A stretch of 64,000 nt of DNA from BPGL01 sp035463115 (GTDB taxonomy: Bacteria > Actinomycetota > UBA4738 > HRBIN12). The DNA lies in assembly GCA_035463115.1 (NCBI GenBank), contig DATHTO010000020.1, forward strand, positions 15,357 to 79,356, written 5' to 3'. This document shows positions 63,188 to 64,000 of the stretch, piece after piece (position 1 is the stretch's first letter; each line of letters opens with the position of its first letter). The notes below the pieces were generated by a model. That model saw nothing but the letters and a program-made list of their open reading frames with translations. It did no database searches and had not been told where the DNA came from. The position numbers and the translations under genes were made by a program.

Positions 63188-64000
63188 GCAGGCGCGCTCC
63201 GTCGGGGTCGTAGAACGGCGGCCGCACGACCGTGGCCGTCGTCGTCCCGCACGCGACCGCGTCGGGGAACGCGCCGTCGACGGCACGCAGCCATCCGAGC
63301 CCGATGTCTGCGTCGAGGGCCCGTGAGCGCGCGCACGACGTCACGCGACCGACGATCCGACCGTCGACCTCGAGCGGGGCGCCACGCTGGGTCGCGCCGC
63401 CGAAGCGGAGCCCGACGAGTCTGCGTTCCAACGGGAGCTCGCGCATCCGCGCGAGCGCCACCTTCCCGACGAACGCCGGCTTGCCCGACGCGACCGCGAA
63501 CCCGAGCCCGAGCTTGTCGGGATGATCGTCGGGCAGCGTGTCCTGGCCGAGGTAGACGTGGCCCTTCTCGAGTCGCAACACGTCGAGCGCGTCGAGGCCG
63601 AACGGGCGGATGCCGACGTCGACGCCCGCCGCGAGCAACGCCTGCCAGAGCGCCTCGCTGCGGGACGCCGGGTGGTGCAGCTCGACGCCGAACTCGCCGA
63701 CGAAGCCCGTCCGCACCGCCCGACACGGGACGCCGGCGACCGTCACCTCGGCGTGCCACATGTGCGACAGCTCCCCGAGCCCCCCGACGACGAGCCCATC
63801 GAGCAGCGCGCGCGTGGCCGGCCCGGCCACGAGGATCGCGCCGATCGCATGCGTGCGGTCGACGACGTGCGCCCGCAACGACAGGCGGTCCGCCCAGTCA
63901 CGGAGCCAGGCCTCCATCCGATCGGCGCCGCCCGACGTGGAGGTCACGTAGAACCGGCCGTCTCCGAGCGCGCTGAGGAGACCGTCGTCCATCTCGTAGC
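63180..64000 (-). CDS. soxA: Sarcosine oxidase alpha-type subunit, C-terminal part (runs off window)
   Basis: About 273 residues of the C-terminal folate-binding domain are present, homologous to the glycine-cleavage T protein. It opens DDGLLSALGDGRFYVTSTSGGADRMEAWLRDW, as in SoxA, and contains GFVGEFGVELH and RLEKGHVYLGQDT. The reading frame is open to the right edge, so the N-terminal NAD-binding half lies outside. In the full enzyme this domain transfers the methyl group of sarcosine to tetrahydrofolate. A dimethylglycine dehydrogenase part is less likely. Confidence 0.88.
   Translation of the reverse strand, partial: YEMDDGLLSALGDGRFYVTSTSGGADRMEAWLRDWADRLSLRAHVVDRTHAIGAILVAGPATRALLDGLVVGGLGELSHMWHAEVTVAGVPCRAVRTGFVGEFGVELHHPASRSEALWQALLAAGVDVGIRPFGLDALDVLRLEKGHVYLGQDTLPDDHPDKLGLGFAVASGKPAFVGKVALARMRELPLERRLVGLRFGGATQRGAPLEVDGRIVGRVTSCARSRALDADIGLGWLRAVDGAFPDAVACGTTTATVVRPPFYDPDGARLRG

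Overview
The window is a very GC-rich, densely packed stretch of bacterial chromosome from an actinomycete-type organism (Actinomycetota). The main pointers are the block rho - rpmE - DUF1385 - prfA - prmC - tsaC - phosphatase - rpiB - glyA - wecA - atp operon - murA, a bacterial proteasome activator (Bpa) with its GQYL tail, a MarP-type membrane serine protease, a MurA with Asp in place of the fosfomycin-target Cys, and a ctaE-qcrCAB respiratory cluster with a di-haem cytochrome c. The mixture (pyruvate:ferredoxin oxidoreductase, a 2,3-cyclic-diphosphoglycerate module, no typical streptomycete or mycobacterial accessory genes) suggests a deep-branching or uncultured class rather than a classical Actinomycetia genus; that placement is inference. 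No phage, transposon, CRISPR array or integron was seen. The longest non-coding gap is about 160 bases. || Layout, left to right. 34-3613 (minus): a zinc alcohol dehydrogenase, an SCP2-domain protein, a CPBP membrane protease and murA. 3696-11143 (minus): the F1Fo ATP synthase operon atpZ-atpI-atpB-E-F-H-A-G-D-C, with a textbook promoter and a Rex-like palindrome upstream. 11306-15586 (minus): polyamine-type ABC transporter 1 (potA-D-B-C, Tat-type lipoprotein). 15728-29787 (minus): wecA-like transferase, glyA, rpiB, phosphatase, tsaC, prmC, prfA, DivIVA-domain protein, DUF1385 protein, L31, Rho, then transaldolase, 2-phosphoglycerate kinase, cyclic 2,3-diphosphoglycerate synthetase and a metallophosphoesterase. 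29880-31076 (plus): MarP-like protease. 31080-38255 (minus): a translationally coupled run of a receiver protein, argS, a lysA-acetyltransferase fusion, hom, thrC and thrB. || 38361-45785 (plus): tRNA-Arg(CCG), pdxH, nifJ (PFOR) with a DHOD-like partner, an M20 dipeptidase and bpa. 45795-51116 (minus): polyamine-type ABC transporter 2 (potA-D-B-C, Sec-type lipoprotein) and pyrD; pyrE follows on the plus strand. 51761-59061: ctaG (minus) divergent from a complete cytochrome bcc-aa3 operon ctaE-qcrC-qcrA-qcrB-ctaC-ctaD-ctaF (plus). 59063-61517: a methyltransferase and a DUF309 protein (minus), and a monomeric sarcosine/N-methyl amino acid oxidase (plus). 61533-64000 (minus): sarcosine oxidase-type soxB, soxG and the C-terminal part of soxA, cut by the window edge. 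|| How it fits together: the respiratory supercomplex and ATP synthase form the energy core; aspartate-family amino acid synthesis (lysA, hom, thrC, thrB) is coupled to tRNA charging (argS); two polyamine/opine-like importers and two N-methylamine oxidases point to use of nitrogenous organic compounds. Stop/start overlaps of 1-11 bases are the rule within operons. Many operon heads carry a TANNNT box only 6-10 bases before the start codon, which suggests widespread leaderless transcription.
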